Shown: positions 10,694 to 22,559 of the stretch, piece after piece | How positions within the stretch are numbered: the first letter of the stretch is position 1 | How the letters are laid out: every line of letters starts with the position of its first letter | Assembly: GCA_949825045.1 (NCBI GenBank) | Contig: OX463808.1 | Location: forward strand, 26,783,674-26,847,673 | Source of the DNA: Argyresthia goedartella | Taxonomy: Eukaryota; Arthropoda; Insecta; Lepidoptera; Argyresthiidae | Length of the DNA stretch: 64,000 nt | Direction: 5' to 3' | Notes under the pieces: model-generated | What the model was told of the DNA's origin: nothing | The model's database searches: none | What the model saw: only the letters and a program-made list of their open reading frames with translations | Program-made: the position numbers and the translations under genes

Positions 10694-13284
10694 TTACCAC
10701 CTTGTTTACACCCTAATGCAAATGTCATCAATTTCGTTTTGTCAAGATTAATTATAAGGTTATTGTTATCAAGCCATTCAATTATAAATTTCAAAGTATT
10801 ATTTATGTCAATTTCATAGTCGTCAAGATTTTCCCCAACAAATGTTACGGTACTGTCGTCAGCAAATAATACCATTGGGTGATGTATGGCTTTGGGAAAA
10901 TCATTAATGTATATAATAAATAACAGGGGACCTAGTACACTCCCTTGAGCTACACCGTAATGAATATTTCTAATTTCAGATCTGTATACAAGCTCTGTCT
11001 TTGTCTTTGTCATATTCTGTTAACTTGTGTTAATTGCGTGCGTTCGCTCAGATATGATTTAAGTAGGTTTTGTACATTACCTCAAATGCCATAACGACTT
11101 AGTTTATTTAGCAAAGTGTTGTGATCCACATAGTCAAATGTCTTTGTAAGGTCCATGAATAATAATGTCACAGGTGTACCTATATCAACATTTTTCATTA
11201 TTTTGTGTAAAAAGTCATATACCGCCATATTAATATTTTTGTTTCTCCTAAATCCCTTCTGTTCATTCGTCAATAATTTATTAAATTCTAGATAATGATA
11301 AAGTTTCTCATAAATAACCTTTTCAAATATTTTTGAGAAAATAGGTATAAGGGCTATCGGTCTATAGAAATTAATAATTTCCCTATCATCTTTTTTAAAG
11401 AGTGGCTTTAACACTGTCATTTTCAGACGCTTGGGAAAAATACCGTTTTATATACTAATATTAACTATGTAGCTGATAACAGGCGCTATATAGAACTTAC
11501 AGCTTTAATAACTTTAGTCGAGATTCCATCATTGCCGGTACTAATTGTGTTTTTAAGAGATAGAATGTATTTGTGGATGTCATAGGTGTTTGTTGGAGTC
11601 ATGAACATAGATTTGCTTGAGTTAAATATCAAAGATGTAGCTGAATTATTAGCATTAATTGTATTATGTTTCGCAATTGTAGTTGAGGTATTATTATTAT
11701 TGGAATGAATGTCATTATGGGGCTTCACTTGATCTATAAAGTAATTATTGAAAGCTTGTGCTATATCCTTTGGGTCTGTGATTGAAGTCCCGTCATGCCG
11801 TATACTTTTTATATACTCTTTTGGCGCATTTATTTTGGACTTATTAATTATTTTCCATACCGCTTTACATTTGTTTGTAGATGATTTAATTATGTAGTCA
11901 TTTGGTGATTTCTGTGTAAATTTTATTATCTTTTTTAAGCGTTTGGAATACTCTTTAAATAAACCTCTATTGACAGGATCGGGATGCCTTCTGTATTTCC
12001 AAAGAAGTTCCCTTTTTCTTTTACAGCACCGTTTAATAACTTTGGAAACCCAATTTGATTTATGAAACGTGTTAATCTTAAATATTTTTATGGGAAAACA
12101 TAGATCGTGCAGTAGTGTGAAAATATCATAAAATGAGTTGAATGCTTCATCGGTATTGTTGGTGTCGTAAACGTCGCTAAATTTAAGCTGAGATAGATAA
12201 TTATTGAATTTCGTGATATTTTCATCGCTAAGGTAATCACAATAATGTAATCAGGCATTGAATAGCTCTTTTTTACAGGGAAATGTCGTAGTTGCGCTGT
12301 ATGGTCAGAGAGTTCGAGCTCTATAACTTCATCCTTGCATCCACGTACGTTATATATGAAATTGTCAATACAAGTTCCACTGCTTAGACGAGTAGATTCA
12401 ATAAACTGCGGTTTCATATTGTAACTCCATAATAGTTCTACAAATTGTTTTAGTACCATTTTCTTTAAGTAGGTCGATGTTGAAATCTCCTCCGATTATT
12501 AAACGCTTATTCTTGTAGTAGAAAAGTTTGAGAATATCGTCTAATTTAGTGAGGAATACATCAAGAAGATTAGCTTTATCTTTTTGTGGAGGTACTCTAT
12601 ATAAACATACAATAATTATATTATGTTCTGTTAGTTCGATGGCACAACCCTCAATTACGTTAGGAATGCTTAGGTTTTGTACCTCGGAAATTGTCTTGAA
12701 TTTGTGACTTTTTTCACTAGAATGCATGAACCGCCATTTCTATTTCGTCTTGATAAGTGGGCAAAGTTTGGTATATTTAAATGGACCTCATCGCTTACCA
12801 TCATATTATGTTCCGTTATACAGATTATGTCCACTTGTTTGTTTTCTTCAGTTAATTCATTTAAGTGAACAGTCAATGGGTCTGATTTGGTAATTAAGCC
12901 GTCAATATTTTGATGTATCAATGGTAATAGTGTTATACACGAAAAAAAAGTATTATTGGTGATAGTTTTGTCAGGTTTCCTTTTGTTAGTGTTTACGGTT
13001 ATGTAATTATTTGCATGTTTATCATCATTATCATCATTATCATTGTTACTGTTTAAATTGTCAATGCTTGCGTTATTTGCAACTAATTCAGAGTCGGTTT
13101 GACTACAGTTATCGACCAGTTTTTTCCCTATTGATTTCCTTGACTGGACCAATTTCTGAGAATTGTTCTTCATTAAAATAGTGTAATTAATTTTAAGTAA
13201 CTCTCTTAGAAGATTCCTACTCAGATTCTTTGTAAAGTCCCCTTTTGGGAGAAACCGGCTGTATTCCATATCCAGAAAAGACAC
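10694..13284 (-). pseudogene. CR1-like LINE 2 ORF2 (endonuclease and reverse transcriptase)
   Basis: ORF2 should nick DNA and copy the element RNA. Reading leftwards: an endonuclease N-terminus with HQNIDGL and DIICITEH (near 12.9 kb), the RNGGSCILVK strand, GGDFNIDLL (catalytic Asp/Asn, near 12.49 kb) and LSDHTAQL (catalytic Asp-His, near 12.31 kb). A long linker follows with ISTGNDGIST (11.52 kb), then the RT fingers FYRPIALIPIFSKIFE, motif A-like LFMDLTKTFDYVDH (11.15 kb), GVAQGSVLGPLLF, and FADDST (10.86 kb). The frame is split into at least six pieces by indels and stops, and it ends soon after the FADD box, losing about 250 C-terminal residues. A glutamine-rich Asn/Asp repeat (ATC/ATT triplets at about 13.02 kb) lies near the start. 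Confidence 0.8.
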
Positions 13285-13390
13285 AATATCATATTGATTT
13301 CAGATAAATTTCCGTTCGTAGTTCAGTTTCCGCTCTCGGAGATTCTTATTATATGGTATTTCAGTAACTATGACTTTAACATTCCTGTTT
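10694..13390 (-). mobile_element. CR1-like LINE 2, main part
   Basis: Minus-strand CR1-type element holding the end of ORF1 (13390-13285) and most of ORF2 (13284-10694). It continues at 18155-18620 on the other side of an inserted LTR element, with the sequence GAATGT duplicated at 13391-13396 and 18155-18160. The 3' end of the LINE (RT thumb, tail) is missing at 10694. Confidence 0.75.
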
Positions 13391-13396
13391 GAATGT

Positions 13397-13594
13397 TTGC
13401 CTGAGGCAATTATAAGGAGAGAGACATCTTCGGGAGTGAAGTAAAAGGCTTGAGATGCGCGCGAATACTAGACTAATTTATTACAGGAAGTACTAAGCTT
13501 ATATACAACTTACTACAAAACTACGTGATGAATATAAATATACCTTACGGTCGTCAACTTATCTTAACCTTACGTGGAAATATTGTAACAACCC
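13397..13594 (-). repeat. 3' LTR of the non-coding LTR element
   Basis: Matches 17933-18154 from CAATTATAAGGAGAG through the CGTGGAAATAT stretch, then ends in TGTAACA next to a CCCCCC tract (polypurine on the minus strand). Its last bases differ from the right copy. Confidence 0.7.
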
Positions 13595-16500
13595 CCCCTC
13601 GAATTAGTTGAAATAATAAGAATAAACCCCACGAGTTAACCGAACGATTCTATGAAAAGTAAATTTAAAGATATAACCAGCTAACCATTAATTTAATGTC
13701 AGACGGAATTTAACCCTTACGCATTTTTATTGGAATATTTCTTCAATTGGAAAGATTCTAATACCAACGATTGCGAGTATCTTATTTAGCTGATTTGGCC
13801 AAAGTAGTGGGTGATCGTCTATGGGTAGGACAGCAGACGGTGTGATAGTAATAACCTAAAGTTATTTTTAGGGTGGTTTTGGTTAACAGTATCGTCATGA
13901 GGTTCCTCAGTCAGTGATGAATATAAGTGACATAAAAATATTGATAAGCATCGATTCCAAGCTTATTAGAATAAATTCCAAGTAAATAACCATTTAAAAG
14001 ACATTTCGAATACATGAGTTTATAAAGGAGGGTTTGTGCTAGAGCTCGCGTCCAGAAGGGACCCGGGCCCTAAGGTCGGGCCCCTTAACCCCGCCCAACC
14101 CAGTGGAGGTCAACCGAGTTCTACGGACCCAAGACAGACGAAGTTAGATTTGGCTAAGCAAAATAAGCTTAAATTTTATAAAATAATGCTTACAACCACT
14201 CAAAATTGTAAACACAATTTACAATTAAACATAGGGTTAACTATGTGTTCATTAGTACGCTTTTGGCGTTATCTTTCACCTGTTTTGGGGCCATCCTCCT
14301 CCCACACATTCCCATACACAATCTACGTGACTTTAATTTAAGACTGCTGAAGACCTGAATTAGCCAACTGAATACACCAGCACCTAGAGACCGCCTGAAT
14401 CTACTCAAAGCCCTCTCGAGTTAGTTTACCTGCCAATCAAATGATTTGATATTGTGATATCTCTCATCCATCAGTCCAACATGTTTGTTGATCGGTTACG
14501 GGATATTTTTATTTGCACCTACCCGTCTTTTAAGTTTTATTCCGTAACCATGTTGATGTTCATCCAGATATTTTATATATAAATTAGTTTTAAGATATGT
14601 AAATTCAGCGTAACTACTTAGGTCACTAGATTGATAATGTAGCGTGTGTGTAGGTTTGATTCTATCGGATTTCAGGCCATCCACAGGCATTCTACAGCGA
14701 AGTAAACTTCACTCTAAACAGGGGCGATGAGCGTCCCTGAATGATGCGACCAGGGTCTGTACTACAATGTCAAATCAATCCGAATTGTACAAATCCATCT
14801 TTTAATCGGGGTATGCGAGTAGTTCTCCAGTCCATGAGTAAGAAGTCTAGGCACTACGTGCTTACGACAAAGGTATGAACCAGATAGTACTCAAAGCAGT
14901 GACAGCCTTTGGAAAATGGAAAGCACAAGTTCGTTCGAATTCCAATGCAGTAAGAATGATCGACCTTCTGAATCGGAGGCGTTTCAGAAGGGAAGAATGA
15001 CTGCTAATAAACCTTAGGCCGTGTAGAATCTAGTAGAGTGTTCTTATAGTAATGTCAGCTTCTTGTAGAGTAAATTTGTATGTGTGTGTTTTGTGAATGA
15101 CCAAGTAACCACGTAAATCTACATGCTATATAGAATTAGAATATGTTTGTCATTTAATGTAAAGTTAGGTAGGCCAACCAACATGATATACGGTCAAGAA
15201 AAGAAAGATCAAAACAGCCACAATCAAAAAAAATATTTAGTTTGTTAGATAGTTTTATAAGTATTTAGGTATTTCAAGAGTGAGAAGGAAATAACGTAAT
15301 TATTTGTAGTCATACGAATTTCAGATACTTGTTTGTTACATAAACCTAAATAATCGTGTTTGTCTCCCTAACTACATAACCTCGAAAACCTAGGTTTAGC
15401 CGCAACTAAACTCCTGTCTAGCCTAGTCTAAAATCCTAGTGTTATACCACGTCCATCATCGACACCACTCGAAAATGGTTGAGTTTGATTTGAATGTGTT
15501 TGTATGTTTAATGACTGTGTGTGTGGGAATTTCAAAACTCGCTACACGAAAGTAATGAGGAGAGGATTAGCCCGCGAATATCCTAAGAGCCAATCCAGGA
15601 ACCCTATGGTGAAGGAAAAAGGAAATTAGGGTCGCTCCAAGCCCAGACTCAGACTCAGATAAATTACCTAAAAGTTCTTATCTAACGACCCAAGGATAGT
15701 TTTGGAATTTGGGGTAGGTTGATTTAAAGAATAGGAACCGAGGTATATCTCGGCGCTTCAGACACTCACAAAAATCCACTGCAACACGCAATCACAACTA
15801 TCCCAGTTCAAGACGCGTAAAACGGCGAATCGAACTGTATATAATTCCAGAAAGACGTGTTTCACAGTAGTTTGACGCGGAGACTGAATGGCTCCCCTCT
15901 GAGTCTTAACACACACTTCACTCGACGACCAGCAACAAAAAGCCCCCTCTCATCTCGACCCATCCCTTTTATATCCTCTATTCCCACCAAAACGTCCTCC
16001 CCAGGCGTGCTCGCCAAAACACCATGTAAAACTCCGCGAGTCATTCTCATTGGTTCGTTTCATTTCCTTTCGAAACTCAGTGCTCTGATTGGTCACTGGT
16101 CCACACCGTATGCACACTTTATATTTTAGATCACACAGTTCAACCAGAAATAGACTTTATAACATCATAAATTAATCTAAATAAAATAATACCCATTTGT
16201 TTTCTATATAAAACATCTTATTGCAATTATATTGAATAAAGTTCTACTTTGAGTCAAACCATCTGGAATCTAAAGGCGATCGACCGCGATCTGTACCTCC
16301 ATCATTGAACTAACTACGCATCTGTTTGACCCACCACACTATATCGTAACTAAACACCCTTACGTATGAGTTTCGATTGAATGAGCCATGTCAAATGCGA
16401 CACTTCAAAACAACATCACAAATGTGTAAAATGGTCATAATTCGACATCCACTGAAAGCAACGGTGAAGTTAAACCATATTCATTTTAAATTTATGATTC

Positions 16501-17932
16501 ACAACTTATTTCATACCTCTTAAAGTTTATCCACATTTTGGAGATTTTTTAAAAAAAATATATTTCTACCTACTGAGAAATAAACTAAATGTTTGTTTCG
16601 TCACAATATGACTAATATAGTCGACCGGCACAGGTACTCCCCCCTTTAGGGAAAAAAAAAATGAATGTACTTATAACAATTAACAAAAATCTAAGTTAGA
16701 ATCAAACAATAACCTTAAATAAATCAAAATAACTTTAAATTGGATCTTAATTGTGCATACTTTAATTTAATCTAAGTTAAATCTTACACGAATTAGAAAA
16801 ATAAAGGAACTACGGTTATGCGAATTCTACATAAGTTTAAAGAATTACTACTGACTAATCAAACCCGATAAATTAAAAGAACATAGGTCAGTACCTACTA
16901 CATATCAGAAAAGTAACATAATAATTCAGCGTTAACAATAAATTACTTAATATTTACCTACAGGCAAGTCTTGTATCTGACCGCACACTACATAAAATAA
17001 ACTAAAAACTGGAAAACAGAAAAACACTAGGAAAATGGGGCTTCGCGGTTAGTAAACTAACCTAACCTATAACCTGGAAAAGATCCGCAGGAGAGTCGTC
17101 TGGTGCTGCAGCCGCCCTTGTTTTTCAGGAATAGATGAGTCAATTTACACGTCGTTGAAGTGGTAATCACTGTTTGTTAACACAAGGATGATTGTGCTGA
17201 ATCAGCGTCAGCATTAAATCTGTAACCTTGGCTGTAGGCAGTCAATGATCTCGTACGTCATATGTACGTGCGTGCTCTTCACTCTTGAGTGGATATTAAG
17301 TTGTCGATTGATGAAATTTGTGTGCCTAAAAACTTTGGGATTTGGCAACATAGGGCACATCTTGTACACCAATCGATATGTATATCTCTCTCTCTCTTTA
17401 GTGATTTCATTATTCTTCGTGCGATGTTCTTCCTGGATGATTTCAATATTCGTTGAATTAGGTATATCGATGATGTTTCAATACTCTTCTGGGGGCTGGA
17501 ACGGCTTTCTATGTCTTGAACTTGAAAAGCTGCTTGCTGTGAATGAATTTGCCAACGCGTTCGTTTCTGCTGGTGCGAGCTTCATTTTGATAAATCAGCA
17601 GTCAGCTGACTATTGGTTCATTGTTCTTGCGGTATCTTGAGTTCGATGCAGGAAATCTTCAGTTGAAATTATTTATCTCTTGGTTTCTGATCCGTTTTCA
17701 AATCTGGTCCGGTCATGGCTTGCTTGATGTCGTCTTGGTTTGGGTGGGGTCTGGATTATGGAGTTCTGCAGCGTGGTTTGAAATAGGAATGCAAACCGAA
17801 GTCGGGGCTTGGCGATCTTGGACGAAGTGCTTCTTGCTTGCACTTCTAAGGTGGCAGCACACGGAGTTTTCTTCGCGGCTGGGTCCATGCTGCTATTACC
17901 GAAGGTTGCTGATGTTCAGAAGTCGGGTCACC
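13595..17932. other. Interior of the LTR element, essentially non-coding
   Basis: Many stops in all frames. Notable points: at 16613-16641 a copy of the right LTR's terminal 29 bases, followed by ACTCCCCCCTTTAGGG, which on the minus strand is a polypurine tract and LTR start of a second family; and a short minus-strand frame at 17673-17888. Other open frames (15857-16129, 17245-17640) have composition typical of chance ORFs. Confidence 0.5.
17673..17888 (-). pseudogene. Possible gag N-terminus of the LTR element
   Basis: About 40 bp downstream of the primer-site-like sequence (minus strand), an ATG opens a 71-codon frame (MDPAAKKTPCAATLEV...). Its position fits the first codons of gag in gypsy-type elements. 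No capsid or zinc-knuckle motif follows, and the frame ends early. Length and composition do not exclude a chance ORF. Confidence 0.25.
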
Positions 17933-18154
17933 ACTTTACCAGAGGCAATTATAAGGAGAGCGACATCTTCGGGAGTAAAATAAAAGGCTTGAGATGCGCG
18001 CAAATACTAGACTAATTTATTATAGGAAATACTAAGGTTATATACAACTTTTACTACAAAACTACGTGATGAATATAAATATACCTTATCTGTGACGGTC
18101 GTCAACTTATCTTAACATTACGTGGAAATATGACTAAGATAGTCTACCGGCACA
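17933..18154 (-). repeat. 5' LTR of the non-coding LTR element (chimeric end)
   Basis: Nearly the same body as 13397-13594, but after GTGGAAATAT it ends in GACTAAGATAGTCTACCGGC ACA, which matches the LTR end at 16613-16641 rather than the left LTR. It is followed by GAATGT, the target duplication. Confidence 0.65.
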
Positions 18155-18620
18155 GAATGTAACCAAATAATGGCTTGGGACTTAAAGTCGAATAGGTTGA
18201 CCTCGTTGACGCCTCATATTAGAACCACAAATTCACTTTTGGCCAGTTCTGATATTTCCTTTTTCGCTATATTTGTCAGGTCACACAGTTTTGCTCCAGA
18301 TTTCCAAAAACAGATAACCAAGTACCTCGGCCCTACAAGAATTTGTAGTGCATGTTGAACTCCTCTTGCCTGTTGGTTACCAATAATAAATATCTTTGTT
18401 CTTGTCTCCTTCTTGTTTAGTGTTTCATTCTTAGCTTTACTTTTATCTGTCATGCCGTTTTCTGGATGGGTTTCCTTATTCTTCTTTTGGGTTACTTCGC
18501 AGTATATCTCCACTTGTTTATCGTTACCAATATCTTCTATCTTCTGTTTGTTAGCATTTGTGTCTAGTAATGTGTTTTCAATTGTTGGCTGATGGCCATG
18601 GCCTGTCTCTTGTATTTGAA
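18155..18620 (-). pseudogene. CR1-like LINE 2 ORF1 (SGNH-like), 5' part
   Basis: Minus-strand frame with a polar, Lys/Asn/Glu-rich N-terminal stretch and then TKIFIIGNQQARGV, which sits where the GDS nucleophile block of SGNH hydrolases would be (Asn-Gln in place of Asp-Ser). A segment GVNEV follows, equivalent to the G-x-N-D block, after one in-frame stop near 18190. The domain continues at 13390-13285 with VIVTEIPYNK once the inserted LTR element is passed over. ORF1 proteins of this type bind RNA; an esterase role is reported for some CR1 elements, but the active-site blocks here are changed. The copy is broken by the insertion and the stop. Confidence 0.6.
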
Positions 18621-18667
18621 TAATATAATGTATAGAATAATGAGTATGTAAGTATTAAACTATTTAC

Positions 18668-19005
18668 TGTAAGGTTCGATATTTGTTTATGCGATTATAT
18701 TGTATACGGGCTTCTTTAGAGTGGGTGTCACTTTGACACTGTTACTTATTTTGTAATTTTAAAAAGAAAAAGGCTTGGATGTGAGAAGTCAATGTGACAC
18801 ACTTCACCGTAGGCTTCGGCCAGTGACTGTTCTAAATTTTATAGTTAGGATAGCTTAATGGCTATCGAGCCAGTTGTGGATCCCTTTTACAAAAAGTGTA
18901 AATAAACCGAATAAAAACAACCACAAACTCTAACCAACGTCTTTATCTTCATTGTTATCAATTAGGCAGTGACGTCTAGTGCCAATTAGTGCTGAAAGCA
19001 CTACA
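18668..19005 (+). repeat. 5' LTR of the gypsy-type element
   Basis: Begins TGTAAGGTTCGATATTTG and ends AAAGCACTACA. It includes an AATAAA-type signal (GTAAATAAACCGAATAAAAAC) near 18900-18920. It lacks about 15 bp present in the 3' copy. A primer-site region TTGGCGGAGGCGCC follows. Confidence 0.8.
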
Positions 19006-19287
19006 TTGGCGGAGGCGCCAAACGAGCCGGAGAAATAAGAAGACTGCTTCAGTAGGAAGGTGACGTCATAAGAAGTGACGCAATAGAAGAGGATAGTGAT
19101 CGTCGATCCAGACCTTGCTGAATCGAGGAAGGATCGAATGTGCATTGGGACGTATATTTCTGTACTGAAGTTTTTTATTTAGGAATTACCTCGACCTGCC
19201 AAGCGAGTGAAGGATCGAATAGAAAAATATTGTGGGAAGATTTTTATAGCGCCGGACATTTTGTGAAAAAATTTATGAAATTATTTC

Positions 19288-19987
19288 ATGATGGAGGAGT
19301 TGTCAACTTGTTATTCGGGGAGTCCTCAGGAGTCCTTTGAAGACTTTCTAGAAGACTTCAGAGATGCTGCATCGAGGAAGAAATTTATATCGTCGGAGGA
19401 ATTAAAATTATTATTTCCTTCGTATTTAAAAGGTGGAGCCTTATATTTTTTTAGAGAAATTAGGGGCAGTGCCCAGACATTTGACGAGGTGGTGAATAAA
19501 TTTAATGAGGAGTTTGGAAGCACAGACTTTGCAGAGAAGTTCTACAATGCCAAGCAAGAGAAAAGAAGTTTGTTGGACTACTTCCATTATTTAGGGGACC
19601 TGGCGAGGAAGGCTAGAGTTACCAAAGATGACATTTTTATAACGCAATTTTTAAGAGGATTGCAAAACTATCTTAGAAATAAATTAATATTGAGCCATTT
19701 TGTAGATAAGAAGGCGCTAAGGGCGGTACTGGTACAGATGGAGAAATTAAGTCCGGGAAGTGATGATAATGTAAATGTGCTTAGGAACCCGGCAACTTTT
19801 GGACCGAATTTGGCCCATAGCAATAGGGGGGGGAGACAGACCGTTTCACACACAATATAATCAAGGCCCTACTCAAGACCTACGACGAACGCCGAATGTT
19901 TCGCCGTCGGCAAGTGGTCAGGAGCCACATACTAATAATTATAATTTGCGTCCTAGGCAAGCGGATTTTGCAAAACGTCGTCGCTAG
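19288..19987 (+). pseudogene. gag: Gypsy-type gag
   Basis: The frame from 19288 (MMEELSTCYSG) reads through FEDFLEDFRDAASRKKF, LLFPSYLKGGALYFFREI, FNEEFGS and LLDYFHYLGDLARKA to FLRGLQNYLRNKL. This is the helical Retrotrans_gag capsid pattern that builds the particle shell. It ends at 19860; a frameshift near 19800 moves the C-terminal part to the next frame, which ends NYNLRPRQADFAKRRR at 19987. A zinc knuckle is not visible. Gag lies about 280 bp after the LTR and is followed by the protease segment, as expected. The first in-frame ATG pair at 19288 is a plausible start. Confidence 0.75.
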
Positions 19988-20028
19988 AGCCTGATAGCGG
20001 TGACCAGGCTGACCTGTGGAATGAGGGC

Positions 20029-20493
20029 CTCAGACGAGCTCAGCAGCGTAGCACAGAAGCGAAACGACCAATGGGAAAGATCGTCGCAGTCGAGGCGGAT
20101 CAGCAGGTCAGACCATCAGTTTTATTAAATTCTTCAAATGTAAACGTGGTAGCTCTTTTAGATACAGGCGCTACAGCTTCATGAATCAGCCTAGCCGTGG
20201 CAGATCAAGTGGGTGCGAGATGTGTGCAAGAAGAGAAAAGACGGGTTAAGGCGGTAAATGAAAGTTTGCTGCAAATTGTAGGGAAATGTGTTATAGATTT
20301 TAGTTTGGACAATTTTAGCTTTTCACAGGAATTTTTAGTAGTAACTGATTTGAATTGTAGCATTATTTTAGGGGTGGATTTTTTAATAAAGAACGGTATG
20401 AATATTGATTTTTTTCATTCGTGTATGTGTTTTTCCAGGGAAAAATACCGTTTTTCAATAATTTCCATACGAAACAAAACACGACGCCGGTAA
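20029..20493 (+). pseudogene. Gypsy-type aspartic protease
   Basis: The open stretch carries VALLDTGATAS, the DTG catalytic loop of retropepsins, immediately followed by an in-frame TGA at 20182-20184. It resumes with ISLAVADQVG and the flap and C-terminal strands ending SIILGVDFLIKNG. A frameshift follows at about 20440, since the next frame continues with FFQGKIPFF. The protease would cut Gag-Pol; here it is nonsense-mutated. Confidence 0.7.
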
Positions 20494-20640
20494 AACGAAA
20501 TGTTATGTGCGTAGGGATTCTTTCAAAACAAAAGATAGGGTCGGACTTTCTAGACGGTTCTAGAAGGAAACAAGTGAACTTCGGGGAAACCACGGTTATC
20601 GAGGATCGTGACGTGATAAATTCGTAAAATAAATTCGTTT

Positions 20641-21540
20641 ATCGTAAATGAGGATTTATGTGAGAATGATAAGCAGGTATTATTAGCGTTGTTGGATAGG
20701 AATGCGGATAGATTTGCGTTTGCAACTGAGCAGTTAGGTAGGTCGGAGATAGTGTCGGTTGATGTTAAGACTTATGATGAAGAGCCGGTTCATTGTCACC
20801 CGTATCGCGTTTCGCCGGTGCAACGAGAAATTATTGAGGAGCAGGTCGCGGAGATGTTGAAACTAGGTGTTATTAGGGAATCCACTAGTTCTTATGCTGC
20901 GCCCGTTGTGTTAATTAAAAAGCCCGATGATTCATGGAGGTTTTGTATAGATTATCGGAAATTAAATAAGAAAATTTGTAGGGATAATTATCCTATTCCG
21001 CGGATAGAAGACATTGTCGACAGTTTGGCCGGGGCCAAGTATTTTGCGGAGTTAGATCTCAATTCAGGTTATTGGCAGACGGTTATTACGGAAGGTAGGC
21101 ATAAAACGGCTTTCGTCACGACCACGGGTCTTTATGAATTTAATGTTGTTCCGTTCGGTTTGGTAACGAGTCAAGCGGTTTTCCAACGGATGATGGATAA
21201 AGTTTGAGCGGATTTAAGGTTTAAAGGGGTTATGGTTTACGTAGACAATGTAATTGTGTATGGTAGAACGTTCGAGGAGTTTACCGATACGTTGCAGAAA
21301 GTTTTTGGGCGGTTTAGAGAAGCGAACTTGACCTTCAAGCCATCCAAATGTAAATTCGGTTTTTGCGAGATTGAGATGCTAGGTTATCTAATCTCGAATG
21401 AAGGAGTAAAACCTAGTGAGAAAAAGCTGAAGGCTATGCAACAGGTTCCAACTCCCACATCTACGAAGGATGTGAAACAATTATTAGGTTTATTTTCTTA
21501 TTATATAAAAATATTTTGCGAGAATATCGTTACCTCTCAC
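20641..21540 (+). pseudogene. pol: Gypsy-type reverse transcriptase
   Basis: Reads through HPYRVSPVQREIIEEQVAEML, VVLIKKPDDSWRFCIDYRKLN, DNYPIPRIEDI, the motif-A stretch FAELDLNSGYWQ and FNVVPFGLVTSQAVFQRMMD. There is then an in-frame TGA at 21205-21207. After it the frame continues with VYVDN instead of the YVDD/YLDD box, the second catalytic aspartate being Asn (AAT at 21247-21249). The thumb LGYLISNEGVKPSEKKLKAM follows, and a further frame break at 21540 separates it from RNase H. The combination shows an inactivated polymerase. Confidence 0.85.
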
Positions 21541-21547
21541 TAAGTTA

Positions 21548-22462
21548 TTGAAAAAGGGGGTAAAGTTTCAATGGAATGAAGAATTGCAGAATTCGTTCGA
21601 GTATATTAAGAAGGTTATGTGTAGTGCGCCAATACTTTCCTATTATTCGGGGGATAAGTCGGTTACTACGAGAGTTTATGTGGATGCGTCTAACGAGGCG
21701 TTAGGTGCAGTATTGTTGCAGGGCGTTGAAAAAATGAGTCCGGTTGCCTATGCGTCTAGAAAGTTAACGGATGCGGAGAAAAAATATAGTACGACGGAGA
21801 AAGAGTGTCTGGGGTTAGTATGGGCATTAAGGCACTATAGGCATTATCTTTGGGGATCGTATTTTCAGGTGGTTACAGACCATAGCGCGTTATGTTGGTT
21901 ACAGTCGAAAAAAGATATGTCTGGTAGGTTAGCGCGATGGGCGTTAGCGATACAAGAATGGGATTTCGAGATAGTTCATTGCTCGGGGAAAAGCAATGTA
22001 GTGGCAGATTTTTTGAGTAGGAATCCGCTAATGGAAGAAGGGAAACGGGAAACAGAAGGACCTCAGTCAACTTCTCGTTCTGAACCTGATGATGATGGTT
22101 TGGAAGTTTTTAGTATTGATGTAGAGTCGTTACAGGCGGATCAAGAGAACGATTCATTTTGTAGTAGATGGTTAACGCGGTTGAGCGAACGTCCGGAAGC
22201 GTGGCGTAGCGGTTTTTGTTTGAGGAATAATTTACTATATAAAAGCGTACGTACAGATGGAGAAATAAGGGAGGTATTAGTATTGCCTAGGTCTTTGTTT
22301 CAAAATGTAATGAACGAATTACATGATGAGGCGTGGACAGGAGGTCATTTGGGTCTCGCAAAGACGTTGAAGAGGTTTCGGTCGAAATATTTCATGCTGA
22401 AAGCCGATAAGGAGATAGAGCTTTATATAGCTTCGTGCGTGCCGTGTCAAGAAAGGAAATAA
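21548..22462 (+). pseudogene. pol: Gypsy-type RNase H and integrase zinc domain
   Basis: RNase H features are TRVYVDASNEALGAVLLQ, YSTTEKECLGLVWALRHYRHYLWG, VVTDHSALCWL and DFEIVHCSGKSNVVADFLSR. The frame then enters the integrase N-terminal H2C2 domain (HDEAWTGGHLGLAKTLKRF ... ASCVPCQERK) and meets a TAA at 22460-22462. The catalytic D,D-35-E core should come next but is absent. Confidence 0.85.
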
Positions 22463-22559
22463 GGTAGGTAATATTTTTAAAATTTTAAGACTGACCTGCG
22501 GGGGAAATAAATTTTCTCAATAGCCCAAGAGGCCACTCGGCTATTTTGCGAGTTACTCG

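Larger units (their letters stand above)
13397..18154 (-). mobile_element. Non-coding LTR element inserted in CR1-like LINE 2
   Basis: Two LTR-like sequences (13397-13594 and 17933-18154) match closely over about 190 bp and flank 4.3 kb with almost no coding capacity. The whole is bracketed by GAATGT at 13391-13396 and 18155-18160, and CR1 coding sequence continues across it. On the minus strand a primer-site-like TGGTGACCCGACTTCTGAAC lies just inside the right LTR, and a polypurine tract (GAGGGGGGG) lies just inside the left LTR. The element therefore points left. It looks like a deleted gypsy-type or LARD-like non-autonomous element, with a second LTR end embedded at 16613-16641. Confidence 0.7.

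Noticed and set aside
17245..17640. 131-codon open frame
   Set aside because: Hydrophobic, low complexity, no motif and inside the non-coding interior of an LTR element; probably chance.
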